IMG/VR virus record: IMGVR_UViG_3300009499_000297
Span: 1-45,321 of that record
Origin: a virus
Direction: 5' to 3' (one strand)
Length of the DNA stretch: 45,321 nt
A program made the translations under genes and the position numbers. The notes below the pieces were generated by a model that was given only the letters and a program-made list of their open reading frames with translations, was not told the origin of the DNA and did not search any database. Positions 19,504-27,507 of the stretch are shown one piece after another; the stretch's first letter is position 1, and each line of letters begins with the position of its first letter.

Positions 19504-19836
19504 TTAGGTGCTAACGTCCACGAGCACGCGATACTTCTCGCCGTTCGACCACAGCACTGCGTGATCGGCGGCCGCGGTCAGCACGATGTTGCTGATCCCC
19601 GTGCCCGCAATCGTTACAGTGCCCGTGGCGTCGGTGGGCGTCTCGATGTCATACACGTTGCCCTTCGCCTGGGCGACCGGGGGAAGCGTGACCGTGTGCG
19701 TCCCCGATGCCGGGGGCGTGACATCCACGTTTTGTTCGTAGACCGCGAGAGTCGTCGCCCCGGCGACGGTCCCCGTGATGTACTTGTCCTTCGCGCCCTG
19801 CTGGTTCTCGATTGCGCGGTTGAATGCGTTGTCCAT
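19504..19836 (-). CDS. Putative head decoration protein
   Basis: A 110-residue protein. Residues 1-15 form a short helix; the rest is beta-rich with Thr and Val (HTVTLPPVAQAKGNVYDIETP, GTVTIAGTG), resembling small trimeric head-fiber or decoration proteins. Its start has AAGGAG 8 nt upstream. It stands between the scaffold and another beta-rich small protein, a common place for decoration proteins. The function is an inference from fold and place. Confidence 0.6.
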   Translation of the reverse strand: MDNAFNRAIENQQGAKDKYITGTVAGATTLAVYEQNVDVTPPASGTHTVTLPPVAQAKGNVYDIETPTDATGTVTIAGTGISNIVLTAAADHAVLWSNGEKYRVLVDVST

Positions 19837-19894
19837 TCGTTGATCTCCTTCTAAGTTGTGTCTTCGTCAATCCAGAACCCAGGGCGTGCTCGAC

Positions 19895-20875
19895 CTACAC
19901 GTCCTCGAGTTCGGCGATTTCCTCTGCGATACTCTTTGCGTCGCCCACCCTCGGTGGCCGGCGACTTGTGGGATCCGAGGCCAATGTCGGCGGCTGGTCT
20001 CCCGTCGCGTCTGGCCGCTGTATGCGTAACCGCTGGTAGGCGCGGTCTGCCGTGGCCTCGAAACCGTCCGATAAGCTCATCTCGGGGTTCTCTTTCGCGA
20101 TCTCCTCGAAAATCTCCTGAACCTGAGACTTGCTTCCACCCAATGCGGGATGCGCAGCGTAGAACTCCTGCGCCATACTCGAAACCTGCTGTGGGGTCAT
20201 TGCTGGCCGCTCGATGCGCAATCGCTCGTAGGCCCGGTCTGCGGTCGCCTCGAAAACGTCTGTCATCGTCATGTTCGGGTTTTCGGCGAACACCCCCTCG
20301 AAAATCTCGCGAACACGACGCTTGTCGCTGGCCAATGCCGGATGGGTCTGGTAGAACTCCTCGACAGCGGCGTCAGCCTCCTCGTTACGCCTACCGATCT
20401 CGCTCATCGCGCTTGGAATGGCCTTTGAGGTGCGCTCATCGACCATCGCGAGAGTCCGGGCAAGCATCCGGTTCATCACCGTCTTGAAACCTTCCCGGCT
20501 ACTCAGGGCCTCGGCATAGTCATCCTCGGACAGAAAGTCCTCTCCGAGGTCGGGCTCTTGTTCTTGAGGCGCCGGTTGTCCCCCGCGCTCCTGCACTTGC
20601 TGCATGAAGCGCTCGAAATCGTGACGTAACGCGGCATTCTCGCGCCGCAGCTCCTCGATGAGGGCCACGCCGGGCGCAGGCTCAGGCGCAGGCGCAGGCT
20701 CAGGCGCCGGCCCGGCCTCGGGCACCGGCTCGGGCGCCGGCTCGGGCGCTGGTTCCGGGGCCGGTTCAGGGGCCGGCTCGGGCGCCGGTTCAGGCTCGGG
20801 CGCCGGGTCGGGCTCGGGCACCGCCTCATCCATGTCCTCGAACTTCGTCTCGTCAACCGTCTCTGTTTTGGGCAT
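19895..20875 (-). CDS. Putative scaffolding protein with internal duplication
   Basis: A 326-residue acidic protein. Residues about 15-70 are a low-complexity run of EPAPEP repeats; residues 72-95 form a coiled-coil-like helix (LIEELRRENAALRHDFERF). The C-terminal half holds two tandem copies of a unit of about 65 residues, each with EFYxxHPALxxxKxxVxEIFE, ENPxM, EATADRAYxRLRIxRP. Acidic, helical proteins between portal and capsid genes are usually scaffolds. The start at 20875 has AGGAGG about 9 nt upstream and overlaps the previous gene by 23 nt. The internal duplication is clear in the sequence; the scaffold role comes from position. Confidence 0.72.
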   Translation of the reverse strand: MPKTETVDETKFEDMDEAVPEPDPAPEPEPAPEPAPEPAPEPAPEPAPEPVPEAGPAPEPAPAPEPAPGVALIEELRRENAALRHDFERFMQQVQERGGQPAPQEQEPDLGEDFLSEDDYAEALSSREGFKTVMNRMLARTLAMVDERTSKAIPSAMSEIGRRNEEADAAVEEFYQTHPALASDKRRVREIFEGVFAENPNMTMTDVFEATADRAYERLRIERPAMTPQQVSSMAQEFYAAHPALGGSKSQVQEIFEEIAKENPEMSLSDGFEATADRAYQRLRIQRPDATGDQPPTLASDPTSRRPPRVGDAKSIAEEIAELEDV

Positions 20876-21134
20876 CGGTCTTTGCCTCCTCTTTTCGTCG
20901 TTGCTTCAACTGTTCGAGCATCAGGTCCGGCATCAGCTCGAGCCATTTGTTTTCCTTAAAGGCGCCCTGTGCTCGATAGACCGCTACGCCTTCGCTCTCC
21001 ACGATCGTCATGTTGATCAAGTTCCTGCGTTCTTTCAGGAGCCACTGGATCCGTGCCCAGATAGGCCCTTTCCGGAACTCCTCGATCTGGGCCTCATTCA
21101 CTACCGGCCCAGTCGCTGTCTTCGGCGCATCCAT
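20853..21134 (-). CDS. Small protein between portal and scaffold
   Basis: A 93-residue protein with helical segments at about 15-40 (VNEAQIEEFRKGPIWARIQWLLKERRNL) and 65-85, and a charged C-terminus. It is coupled to the portal gene by a TGATG overlap and overlaps the scaffold by 23 nt. Small proteins at this position occur in short-tailed phages, sometimes as head-assembly factors. No family is recognised and the role is open. Confidence 0.6.
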   Translation of the reverse strand: MDAPKTATGPVVNEAQIEEFRKGPIWARIQWLLKERRNLINMTIVESEGVAVYRAQGAFKENKWLELMPDLMLEQLKQRRKEEAKTDAQNRDG

Positions 21135-23089
21135 CAGAAAACGCCTCCATCCGCTATCGCCTGATCAACGGTCGCCAAGTTGCCCGCCTGGGCCTGCGCG
21201 GCGACCTGTTTATCCGGGAGCACCTGGGTGCGTATCCGGAAGTCACCTGCGTGTTGCACCCCCAATTCTCGGCCTATGTGCAGAGCGAGCCGGCCAAGAT
21301 CCGTCTGTGCCGCCACCTGGGGCGTTCGCGACACGATCTCAAACCAGCTCAGTAACCCCTGGACGTTCTGGCCGGCCGGAATGGCTTGATTGTGCGGCAC
21401 GATGTCTCGCGCCACCTGGAACACCTCCGGGTCGACCAGGATGTGATCGTCAACAATGCCGAACTCCTCGCGAAGGACTGTTTCCCAACGGCCCGTAGCC
21501 TCGACATAGGACGACACGCTCATGAATTGCTGGGTGTTGTGGGCGAGCATCATGGCCAAGTCGTACATGCTTTGGATGGCGCCGATCTTGATCGACTTCT
21601 GCAACCGGCCCATGGCTCCGCTTGTTGCCTGATTCACTTCGGTTGCCGTGGGCGACTCGGACTTGTTCTGCATCCGGCCTTCGAGGGTTTCGACGCCCCC
21701 TGTGACCTGCCGCATGATGTCCATGATCACCGCAGCGTGCGTGACGTTGTTGGACGACACGTCGTAGTACTTCAACTGCTCGACCACATCCTTGACGCCC
21801 TGGCCCCAGTAGGCCTCACTGGTCAGAATGATGCGGCCAGCGTCCGGGTCTTCGAGTGATGGAATGTGGACGCGCAGCGGGTCCGCAATGAGCATGTCAT
21901 GTTGGGTCTTCCGGATCCCCCGGACCATGCTGTTGATGAAGAAATCCAGCACGACTTGGCAGCCGTACACGGTTTCCAGCCGGGAGATTGGGGCTACGCT
22001 GAACCCATCCGTATCTGGCGCCAAGACCGCGGCCGGCAGCATCCCGTGGGCGTAACGCAGGTGAGCGAGGCCGGTCAAAACAACGTCGCCAGTGACCTCG
22101 AACATCCAGGTCTCAGGGAAACGGCTCTTGCCGATCCCAAGATCCCGGGGAATGACTTTCGCGCACATCCGGATGCGGTGTGCAGGCGTGGTGTACTGGC
22201 CGGCCGGTTCGTCGGTAATGCCGCTCCGGGTATTCCGACCATGGACGGATTCCTGATAGATGGCGCTGGTGCAGGGTTTAAGCCGTTTGCAGTACTCCGC
22301 ATTGAACGCGCGGCCCATCCGTTCATCTTCGAGCAGGCCAGGCATGTTGTCTGGAATGAGCCAGGAAACGAACTCGCCCCGTTGAACTTCATGAATGGGC
22401 ACGTTCGGATCCGGGAAGTAGAGATAGTCGTCAATGGCGGTCAGACGATTGCCCTCGTACAAGACCTCCTGATGCTCGACCAGCCGCTCCCCAAATCGCA
22501 CCTTGCCCACGAACGGGAACCACCGTTCTATCGGGTCGCGTCGAAGCACGGGCGCCGTTTTGATGTGCCACTCGGGAATGACTGCGCCGAAGCCGTAAGC
22601 GATGGCGCTCCGGAATTGGGTGTACAGGGCCAGGGCGAACTTCTGACGGATCGACTGAAGCTCGATCAGCTTCTCGATCATAATGGCCGCGTACCGATCC
22701 TCGGGGCCCGCGCCGTCGTACTGGAAGATCGGCTCGTTGAGAAGCGCCAACACCCACCTCGTAACCAGCGTCTCCAGAATGGCGTAGGTCATCGGGATGA
22801 CGACGCTCACGGGTTTGCGCTCGTCGTCCGCCTGGATCTCCTGCTCCTCGACATCGTGCGGGATATAGGCCGTCAGGGTGTGATCGATTTTCTGCCAACT
22901 CGGATGCCGCGACTTCATCACGTCGTGGCTTTCCTGCACCCGGTCCATGACGAAAGAGACGAGCTTCTTGGACAACGGACTGGTCGGTCTCAGATCAAGC
23001 CCGTTGGGGTACTTGTACTTGACGTCCACCTCGTGGACGGCTTGTTCGAGCGTCGCACTCTTTTGCCTGTCTGGCAGTCGTACTGGCAC
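21134..23089 (-). CDS. Portal protein
   Basis: A 651-residue protein that should form the twelve-subunit ring for DNA packaging. The opening resembles podovirus portals: a helix around VSFVMDRVQESHDVMKSRHPSWQKIDHTLTAY, then VVIPMTYAILETLVTRWVLALL, followed by WHIKT and the stem/crown region (LETVYGCQVVLDFFINSMVRGIRK). The start is taken as GTG 23089 because TTTGGAGA lies 7 nt upstream. An in-frame ATG at 23161 would read through the terminator hairpin. It follows the large terminase gene and overlaps the small gene downstream by TGATG. Assignment is by position, size and pattern. Confidence 0.82.
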   Translation of the reverse strand: MPVRLPDRQKSATLEQAVHEVDVKYKYPNGLDLRPTSPLSKKLVSFVMDRVQESHDVMKSRHPSWQKIDHTLTAYIPHDVEEQEIQADDERKPVSVVIPMTYAILETLVTRWVLALLNEPIFQYDGAGPEDRYAAIMIEKLIELQSIRQKFALALYTQFRSAIAYGFGAVIPEWHIKTAPVLRRDPIERWFPFVGKVRFGERLVEHQEVLYEGNRLTAIDDYLYFPDPNVPIHEVQRGEFVSWLIPDNMPGLLEDERMGRAFNAEYCKRLKPCTSAIYQESVHGRNTRSGITDEPAGQYTTPAHRIRMCAKVIPRDLGIGKSRFPETWMFEVTGDVVLTGLAHLRYAHGMLPAAVLAPDTDGFSVAPISRLETVYGCQVVLDFFINSMVRGIRKTQHDMLIADPLRVHIPSLEDPDAGRIILTSEAYWGQGVKDVVEQLKYYDVSSNNVTHAAVIMDIMRQVTGGVETLEGRMQNKSESPTATEVNQATSGAMGRLQKSIKIGAIQSMYDLAMMLAHNTQQFMSVSSYVEATGRWETVLREEFGIVDDHILVDPEVFQVARDIVPHNQAIPAGQNVQGLLSWFEIVSRTPQVAAQTDLGRLALHIGRELGVQHAGDFRIRTQVLPDKQVAAQAQAGNLATVDQAIADGGVF

Positions 23090-23113
23090 CCTGTTGTCTC
23101 CAAAGGGGCCACC

Positions 23114-23157
23114 AAAAGAAAAAGGGCTAGATGTGGGATGTGGTCCACATCTAACCC
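23114..23157 (-). terminator. Strong intrinsic terminator between terminase and portal
   Basis: A 13-bp stem with one G:T pair (GGGCTAGATGTGG with CCACATCTAACCC on the + strand) encloses an 8-nt loop. On the - strand it is followed by TTTTTCTTTT. The portal GTG start lies 25 nt beyond, so portal expression requires read-through. Confidence 0.9.
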
Positions 23158-23279
23158 TCAATCAATGGTCTACGCGACGGCGGTTTGGCCTACCGGTCGT
23201 CGCGCGGCCCCTTAAACTGTTCGCGTCCTCGTAACCAATCTCGCCCTGGTGGGCAATTTGCAACACGGGACGCCGGTTA
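23158..23279 (-). other. Structured gap between large terminase and portal
   Basis: No convincing gene lies here. On the - strand a hairpin GCGACG...CGTCGC continues with CGGT/ACCG after a small internal loop at about 23175-23205, just upstream of the terminator. This can form the 3' end of a terminase transcript or a small RNA. An ORF crossing the gap has no RBS and non-protein-like composition. Confidence 0.4.
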
Positions 23280-24977
23280 TCACGCCACCTTCCGGTGCAC
23301 GTGTTGTCTCCGCTCTCTCTGACGCGCCGCCCAGTACTCCTTGGCCTCGGCGGCAACCTGACTGTGCAGGTCGGCTCCATCTCTGGCCCGGACCAGCTTG
23401 ACTCCGCTCTGCTCTTGCTGTTGTCGAAGCCGGTTCAAAGCGGCCTGGGCTCCTAGCCGTCCAAGGCCAAACGCCGGGTTCACCATCAGGCGGTTCTTGA
23501 CGTTCATCCATTGCACGATATTGGCGAAAGCGTCGATGATGTCCCACCGCTTCAGGTTGTCCGGATAGCCGAGCAACTGGGCCTCGAGCTCGCGACAGCA
23601 ACTGCGATTGTGATACACGAGCCCCTTGCGGTAGTAGGGCACCAGGCCGGCCACATGGCCCAGCTTGCGACCGCCCTTAAAGGCGTAGTCGCCGCGCATG
23701 GCCCTGGCCTTCAGCCATACCAGCTCGCCGTACCAGCCCGACATGGCGACGGCGTCCTGGAACGGTTGCCGGATGTATTCCTCGAGCCCGGTGTCCTCGC
23801 ACGCGATGGCCCGGGCGCCGAGCGCCTTGGCCATGTCGATAGCGGCGGCGTACATCTCGTCGGGATACAACGGCTGCGCTATCACGTCCCGCACGTAGAC
23901 CGCGTCCATCATGCGATTGACTCCGACGCCGACGATGGCGGTGTGTGAGTTCTTCCAGTTCCGGGTCTTCGCCGGGTCGATCAGGACGACGCTTTCGACC
24001 TGCGGATTCTTCGTGAGCGCTTCCTCGGTCTCCTCGTAGGGCTTGAACTGGTCATGCGAGAACGCCGGGTCCGCGCTCACGTTCTCCTCGTTCATGAACT
24101 CGCGCCGGAACACGTCCAGCATGCCGGCCTCGTCGTACTCGGCGATGAGCCCGTCGAGTTCCTCTTGACTCATGTAGAGCGGCTCGAGCGTCTGGAAATT
24201 CTCGTCGCACACGCTGAGCTTCACCTGTTTCCAAGTTGATAACCGAAGCAGCCGCGCCAGCAACGAGTCCCGGTGCGTCATGGTGCCGATGTAGACGAAC
24301 TGGTAGTTCTTGTCGTACCGGCTAATCGAGCCCATTACGTCACCGAACCACCACTCGGCAGTCTCCTGGCGCATGTCCTCGTTCTTGAGGTATCGGGGGT
24401 CGTCCAAGTCGTCGCCCAGGAGCCGGTCAGGTCGCGCCTTCTCGTAGCCCGAGCTGCGGATCTGTTGCTTGGCCCCGAGCGGGACCACGTAAGTCCCGAT
24501 GTAGGCCTCGTCATCGTCGTAGGGCAAGTGGGCAAGGTAGCCCGTCTTGGCGAACTGATCGTCTACGTCCTCGATGCGCTGGGTTTTGATGGACCCGTAG
24601 TTGCCCAGGATGGCCGGCGTGCTGAGCAACTTGCGTTTCAATGTCTCGGTCTTGGTAATGGCCACCGGACTCGAGGCCGTCAGGTACGTCAGGAACTGGC
24701 ACCGCTTGTGCAGGATCTGCCGGGCCGCATAAGCCAGAGACACGCAACTGGTCTTGCCCAGGCCGCGCGGGGCCGCAATGACCAGCTTCTTGAACAGCGG
24801 TATCCCGTCCGCGTCGACCGCGTCGACGGCATCGAAGATTTCCCGATGGAACCGGTTCAACGGCGTGAAGAACACGTCCGGGAAAAGCGTGCGCCCGAGC
24901 GCGCCCGAGCACTTGGCGCACTCCAAGAGCGTCTCCGGGTCAAGCCGGAGCGCGCTCGATGTTGCCAGGGCTGCCAT
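23280..24977 (-). CDS. terL: Terminase large subunit
   Basis: A 565-residue packaging motor. The ATPase domain shows Walker A APRGLGKT (about 69-76) and Walker B with catalytic acidic residues in LLGDDLDD (about 186-193). The RNase H-like nuclease domain shows Asp334 in VVLIDPAKT, an ACEDTG motif at about 393-398 and Asp479/Asp482 in RWDIIDAFANIV. The start at 24977 overlaps the stop of the Tat-signal gene as TAATG; an in-frame ATG at 24998 is less likely. Unusually the small subunit lies more than 3.5 kb upstream, with lysis and virion genes between. The family is secure. Confidence 0.95.
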   Translation of the reverse strand: MAALATSSALRLDPETLLECAKCSGALGRTLFPDVFFTPLNRFHREIFDAVDAVDADGIPLFKKLVIAAPRGLGKTSCVSLAYAARQILHKRCQFLTYLTASSPVAITKTETLKRKLLSTPAILGNYGSIKTQRIEDVDDQFAKTGYLAHLPYDDDEAYIGTYVVPLGAKQQIRSSGYEKARPDRLLGDDLDDPRYLKNEDMRQETAEWWFGDVMGSISRYDKNYQFVYIGTMTHRDSLLARLLRLSTWKQVKLSVCDENFQTLEPLYMSQEELDGLIAEYDEAGMLDVFRREFMNEENVSADPAFSHDQFKPYEETEEALTKNPQVESVVLIDPAKTRNWKNSHTAIVGVGVNRMMDAVYVRDVIAQPLYPDEMYAAAIDMAKALGARAIACEDTGLEEYIRQPFQDAVAMSGWYGELVWLKARAMRGDYAFKGGRKLGHVAGLVPYYRKGLVYHNRSCCRELEAQLLGYPDNLKRWDIIDAFANIVQWMNVKNRLMVNPAFGLGRLGAQAALNRLRQQQEQSGVKLVRARDGADLHSQVAAEAKEYWAARQRERRQHVHRKVA

Positions 24978-25264
24978 TACAGTCCCACCAACTCCCATGG
25001 TTCATTCCAGCGGTGAAGGGTTGGAATGCGTGTCCACTTCACATTCATAACCTCAATGTCCACGCGATCCCTCGGCACGTTTTGCGACAACACCAGATCA
25101 ACGCGTCGCCAGTCCTCGAGTAGTGCTGCTCTGCCTGCCTGCTCGTAGGGGTAGGGAACTTCCGACGCGGTCAATGGAGGTCCCGCTGCTACGGCGGCCC
25201 CGACCGGCAATACCGCCAAACCGCACGCCGCCGCTACGCTCTGTAGGAACTCTCTGCGTCTCAT
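24977..25264 (-). CDS. Small exported protein with twin-arginine signal
   Basis: A 95-residue protein with a clear Tat signal peptide: RRREFLQS at residues 2-9, a hydrophobic Ala/Val/Leu/Gly-rich core to about 25, and an Ala-rich cleavage zone near AAVAAGPP. The mature part, about 65 residues, has no recognised domain. It starts with TGATG at the end of the modular virion gene and ends with TAATG into terL. It could act outside the inner membrane during lysis or host take-over. Tat-exported proteins are rare in phages; the signal is plain, the function unknown. Confidence 0.72.
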   Translation of the reverse strand: MRRREFLQSVAAACGLAVLPVGAAVAAGPPLTASEVPYPYEQAGRAALLEDWRRVDLVLSQNVPRDRVDIEVMNVKWTRIPTLHRWNEPWELVGL

Positions 25265-26586
25265 CACTCGTCCGTCTGCTGGAGTTTCACGACCAGCGGA
25301 CCGTCGTCGTTTTCATCTTCGTGGAACACGCTGACGTTGGTCACGTGTCCCTGCCAGACCCCGTCTGACTCGAACTCGAGGTCGAGCCCAGCCGAGGACC
25401 GAAGATGCTGGGTGTACTGGGTTACCGCAACGTCATCAACCCAATATCCGACCGCATCGCCGAGGATGGGTCGAATCTTGCCGGCCGATGTCGCCGCCTC
25501 GAAGTTCAGCCGGTACAGAACATCCGTATCGCACGCATGGGTCATGTCGGCCGTCAACTGCTGGAGCTTCGTCACTGCCGCTATCGCAACGCCATTGTCC
25601 TCCATCCAGTCGTTCGCTGCGTCGTAGACCCAGTTGCCCGCGTAGGTCCAGTGACCATACGTCGCGGGGTCGATGACGAAGCGGCCGTTCGACACGTGTT
25701 CCCACAGGACCGGGGTAATGTAGACCTCCTGAATGGTCCCATCGAAGAGCGCCGCGTCCAACGTGAAGTCCGCGTCGTTCTCGTCGCACGTGATGTACTG
25801 TACCGAAGTGCTCGTGGAGTTGATGACCGAGCCCGCGACCGTTCCTATCTTCGGCGTGATGTCGCCACCCGTCCGGACCACGTTGACCTCGACCCGGTAG
25901 GTCACGCCGTTCACGAACGGATGGTTCAGTTCCCCGTGCCGCTGGACAAGGTTGGTGCTCGTGGTGACCGCAGCAGCCGTGACCCGAATCGTGTCCCCGT
26001 TGTACTCCCAATCCGCGCCGAGGCTCCAGTAATCGGCATTCCCCGTGATGGACGAGTTGTTGAGATGCTCCATGCTGTAAGCGCCGTCGCCAGCGTAGAG
26101 TCCAATGCCAAGCCCCGAATCCAACAGCGCGGCTACCAGAATGTTCTCGTAGACCGGCTGCTCGCCCGTCGAAGCCGTCCACGAAATCCGGACCAGGTCC
26201 CCCGTTCCCCCCGAATACGCCGCCGAGAAGGGCGTCCCGGCATTCGCGTAGAGGTTCATGCGAGTCTGCTGCTCACGTGAGAACATCCCGCATAAGTAGG
26301 TCGAAGGCCGGCCTGGTTGAATCGTGTACGCATACCGGAACGATGCCGCCAGCGCGGCGTCGATCTCGTCGTCGTACTGCTTGAACGGGCCCGCCGCGGC
26401 CGCGCGGCTGTACATCAACTCGCCAGCCAAGTCGTCGATGGGCCAGTCGATGGCGCCCGATCGCCCCGCTGTGTTCTCGGCCCGCTGGACCTGTTGCACG
26501 ATGGATTTCATGGCGATGACGCGACGCGTGACATGATTCAGCGCCTGTTGCCACTCAGCGAGCGATTTGACGGTCTGGTAGGCCAT
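25264..26586 (-). CDS. Modular virion protein with two beta-sandwich modules
   Basis: A 440-residue protein. Residues 1-90 are helical (AEWQQALNHVTRRVIAMKSIVQQVQRAE) and residues 90-175 beta-rich with YTIQPGRPSTYLCGMFSREQ. Then come two copies of a beta-sandwich of about 120 residues: about 180-300, with VQRHGELNHPFVNGVTYRV and GTIQEVYITPV, and 305-430, with NGRFVIDP and GHVTNVSVF. The same module occurs in the tail-tube and nozzle proteins. An RBS GGAGG precedes ATG 26586. It lies between the lysis lipoprotein and the Tat-signal gene. It may be an appendage, spike or receptor-binding part, by analogy to carbohydrate-binding modules. Confidence 0.65.
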   Translation of the reverse strand: MAYQTVKSLAEWQQALNHVTRRVIAMKSIVQQVQRAENTAGRSGAIDWPIDDLAGELMYSRAAAAGPFKQYDDEIDAALAASFRYAYTIQPGRPSTYLCGMFSREQQTRMNLYANAGTPFSAAYSGGTGDLVRISWTASTGEQPVYENILVAALLDSGLGIGLYAGDGAYSMEHLNNSSITGNADYWSLGADWEYNGDTIRVTAAAVTTSTNLVQRHGELNHPFVNGVTYRVEVNVVRTGGDITPKIGTVAGSVINSTSTSVQYITCDENDADFTLDAALFDGTIQEVYITPVLWEHVSNGRFVIDPATYGHWTYAGNWVYDAANDWMEDNGVAIAAVTKLQQLTADMTHACDTDVLYRLNFEAATSAGKIRPILGDAVGYWVDDVAVTQYTQHLRSSAGLDLEFESDGVWQGHVTNVSVFHEDENDDGPLVVKLQQTDE

Positions 26587-26594
26587 CGGTCCTC

Positions 26595-27053
26595 CTACGC
26601 CCCGAAGATGGTGCCGAGCACGAGCTCGAGCAACGGGCTGCTACTGCCCATCAGGTCGAACAGCCGGCCCCACCACGTCGTCAGTTGCTGCCCGCCTTCG
26701 GGCGGTTCGCCGAGGATCACCTTCAGGGTCTCGGGCAACTTCTCGAACACGGCCAGCGCGACATCCCGGTTCGCTTCAATCGACGCCAACAGTGCAGGCG
26801 AAGTGACACCCACGTCGCCGCCAACCAGCAAGTTCCACGGCGTCACGCCCTCTATGGCTTCGCCGGAATACTGGACGCCCCGAGCCACAGCCACGTCGCC
26901 CGTAGCGGAGAAATCCATGTAGAACTCGCCCTCTGCGGACTCCTGGACGTTGATGTCCAGCTTGCTTTTCATCGGATGCGCGTACCACGGACCCGCCATG
27001 GTCGTGCATCCCGTCAGCGCCACCAGACACGCCACAACGATCATCCATCGCAT
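26595..27053 (-). CDS. Lipoprotein in the lysis region
   Basis: A 152-residue lipoprotein. MRWMIVVACLVALTGC has a positive start, hydrophobic core and consensus lipobox LTGC with lipidated Cys16. The mature protein has beta-like segments (SAEGEFYMDFSATGDVAVARG) and a hydrophobic end (LLELVLGTIFGA). The start at 27053 follows GAGGAGG; the longer in-frame ORF is another frame of upstream genes. It comes right after the holin-like gene, so it may be an outer-membrane lysis factor such as an o-spanin, though it is longer than typical o-spanins. Confidence 0.68.
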   Translation of the reverse strand: MRWMIVVACLVALTGCTTMAGPWYAHPMKSKLDINVQESAEGEFYMDFSATGDVAVARGVQYSGEAIEGVTPWNLLVGGDVGVTSPALLASIEANRDVALAVFEKLPETLKVILGEPPEGGQQLTTWWGRLFDLMGSSSPLLELVLGTIFGA

Positions 27054-27073
27054 TGCTCGACCTCCTCTGCCGG

Positions 27074-27271
27074 TCACTTGGCCCCCACGTCCTCGGACGA
27101 CTTGCTGTTGTCCCGAGCGGACACACCCGCAAGCAAGCCGCCCAGGCTCGCCAGAACGATGCCGAGCGCCCGGACCCAGCCTTCCCCGGCCGCCGCCAGT
27201 GGTGTGCCCACCGCGAGCAGTATGCCGCCCAGGGTCGTCTTCCAACTGGTCTTGTGCAGAATGTCAGTCAT
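27074..27271 (-). CDS. Holin-like small membrane protein
   Basis: A 65-residue protein with two hydrophobic segments (about 12-28 and 33-50, TTLGGILLAVGTPLAAA and WVRALGIVLASLGGLLAGV) and a charged C-terminal tail (SARDNSKSSEDVGAK). This size and plan fit a class II holin that permeabilises the inner membrane. The start at 27271 has GAGGAGG 9 nt upstream. It overlaps no gene but follows the other small membrane protein and the lysis enzyme. The lysis role is inferred. Confidence 0.62.
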   Translation of the reverse strand: MTDILHKTSWKTTLGGILLAVGTPLAAAGEGWVRALGIVLASLGGLLAGVSARDNSKSSEDVGAK

Positions 27272-27285
27272 CTCGCTCAACCTCC

Positions 27286-27507
27286 TCACGTGTCCGACTC
27301 GCCCTCGAGCCGGTTCCAAATCCGTTCAAGCTGACGCTCAATGCGCATCAGCGAACTCCCGATGTTAGCCCGGCGTTCGGCACACAGCTTGTCTGTCACC
27401 TGGCCGTTGCCGTTCCGACGCGGCACCAACTTCACTATCGCCGCCGTCACCGGCGCGCTGAATCCCAACACCGCCAGCCCTACGCCCATCATCGAACTGC
27501 CGTCCAT
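27286..27507 (-). CDS. Small membrane protein with C-terminal helix, holin-associated
   Basis: A 73-residue protein with one membrane segment (residues 6-28) and a basic, helical cytoplasm- or periplasm-facing tail (IGSSLMRIERQLERIWNRLEGE). This looks like XhlA-type or i-spanin-type lysis accessory proteins. It is coupled to the lysis enzyme by a TGATG overlap. Position supports a lysis role; the exact class is uncertain. Confidence 0.58.
   Translation of the reverse strand: MDGSSMMGVGLAVLGFSAPVTAAIVKLVPRRNGNGQVTDKLCAERRANIGSSLMRIERQLERIWNRLEGESDT

Noticed and set aside
23090-23161. ATG start of the portal at 23161
   Set aside because: The added 24 residues would be encoded by the terminator hairpin and T-tract; GTG 23089 has a good RBS.
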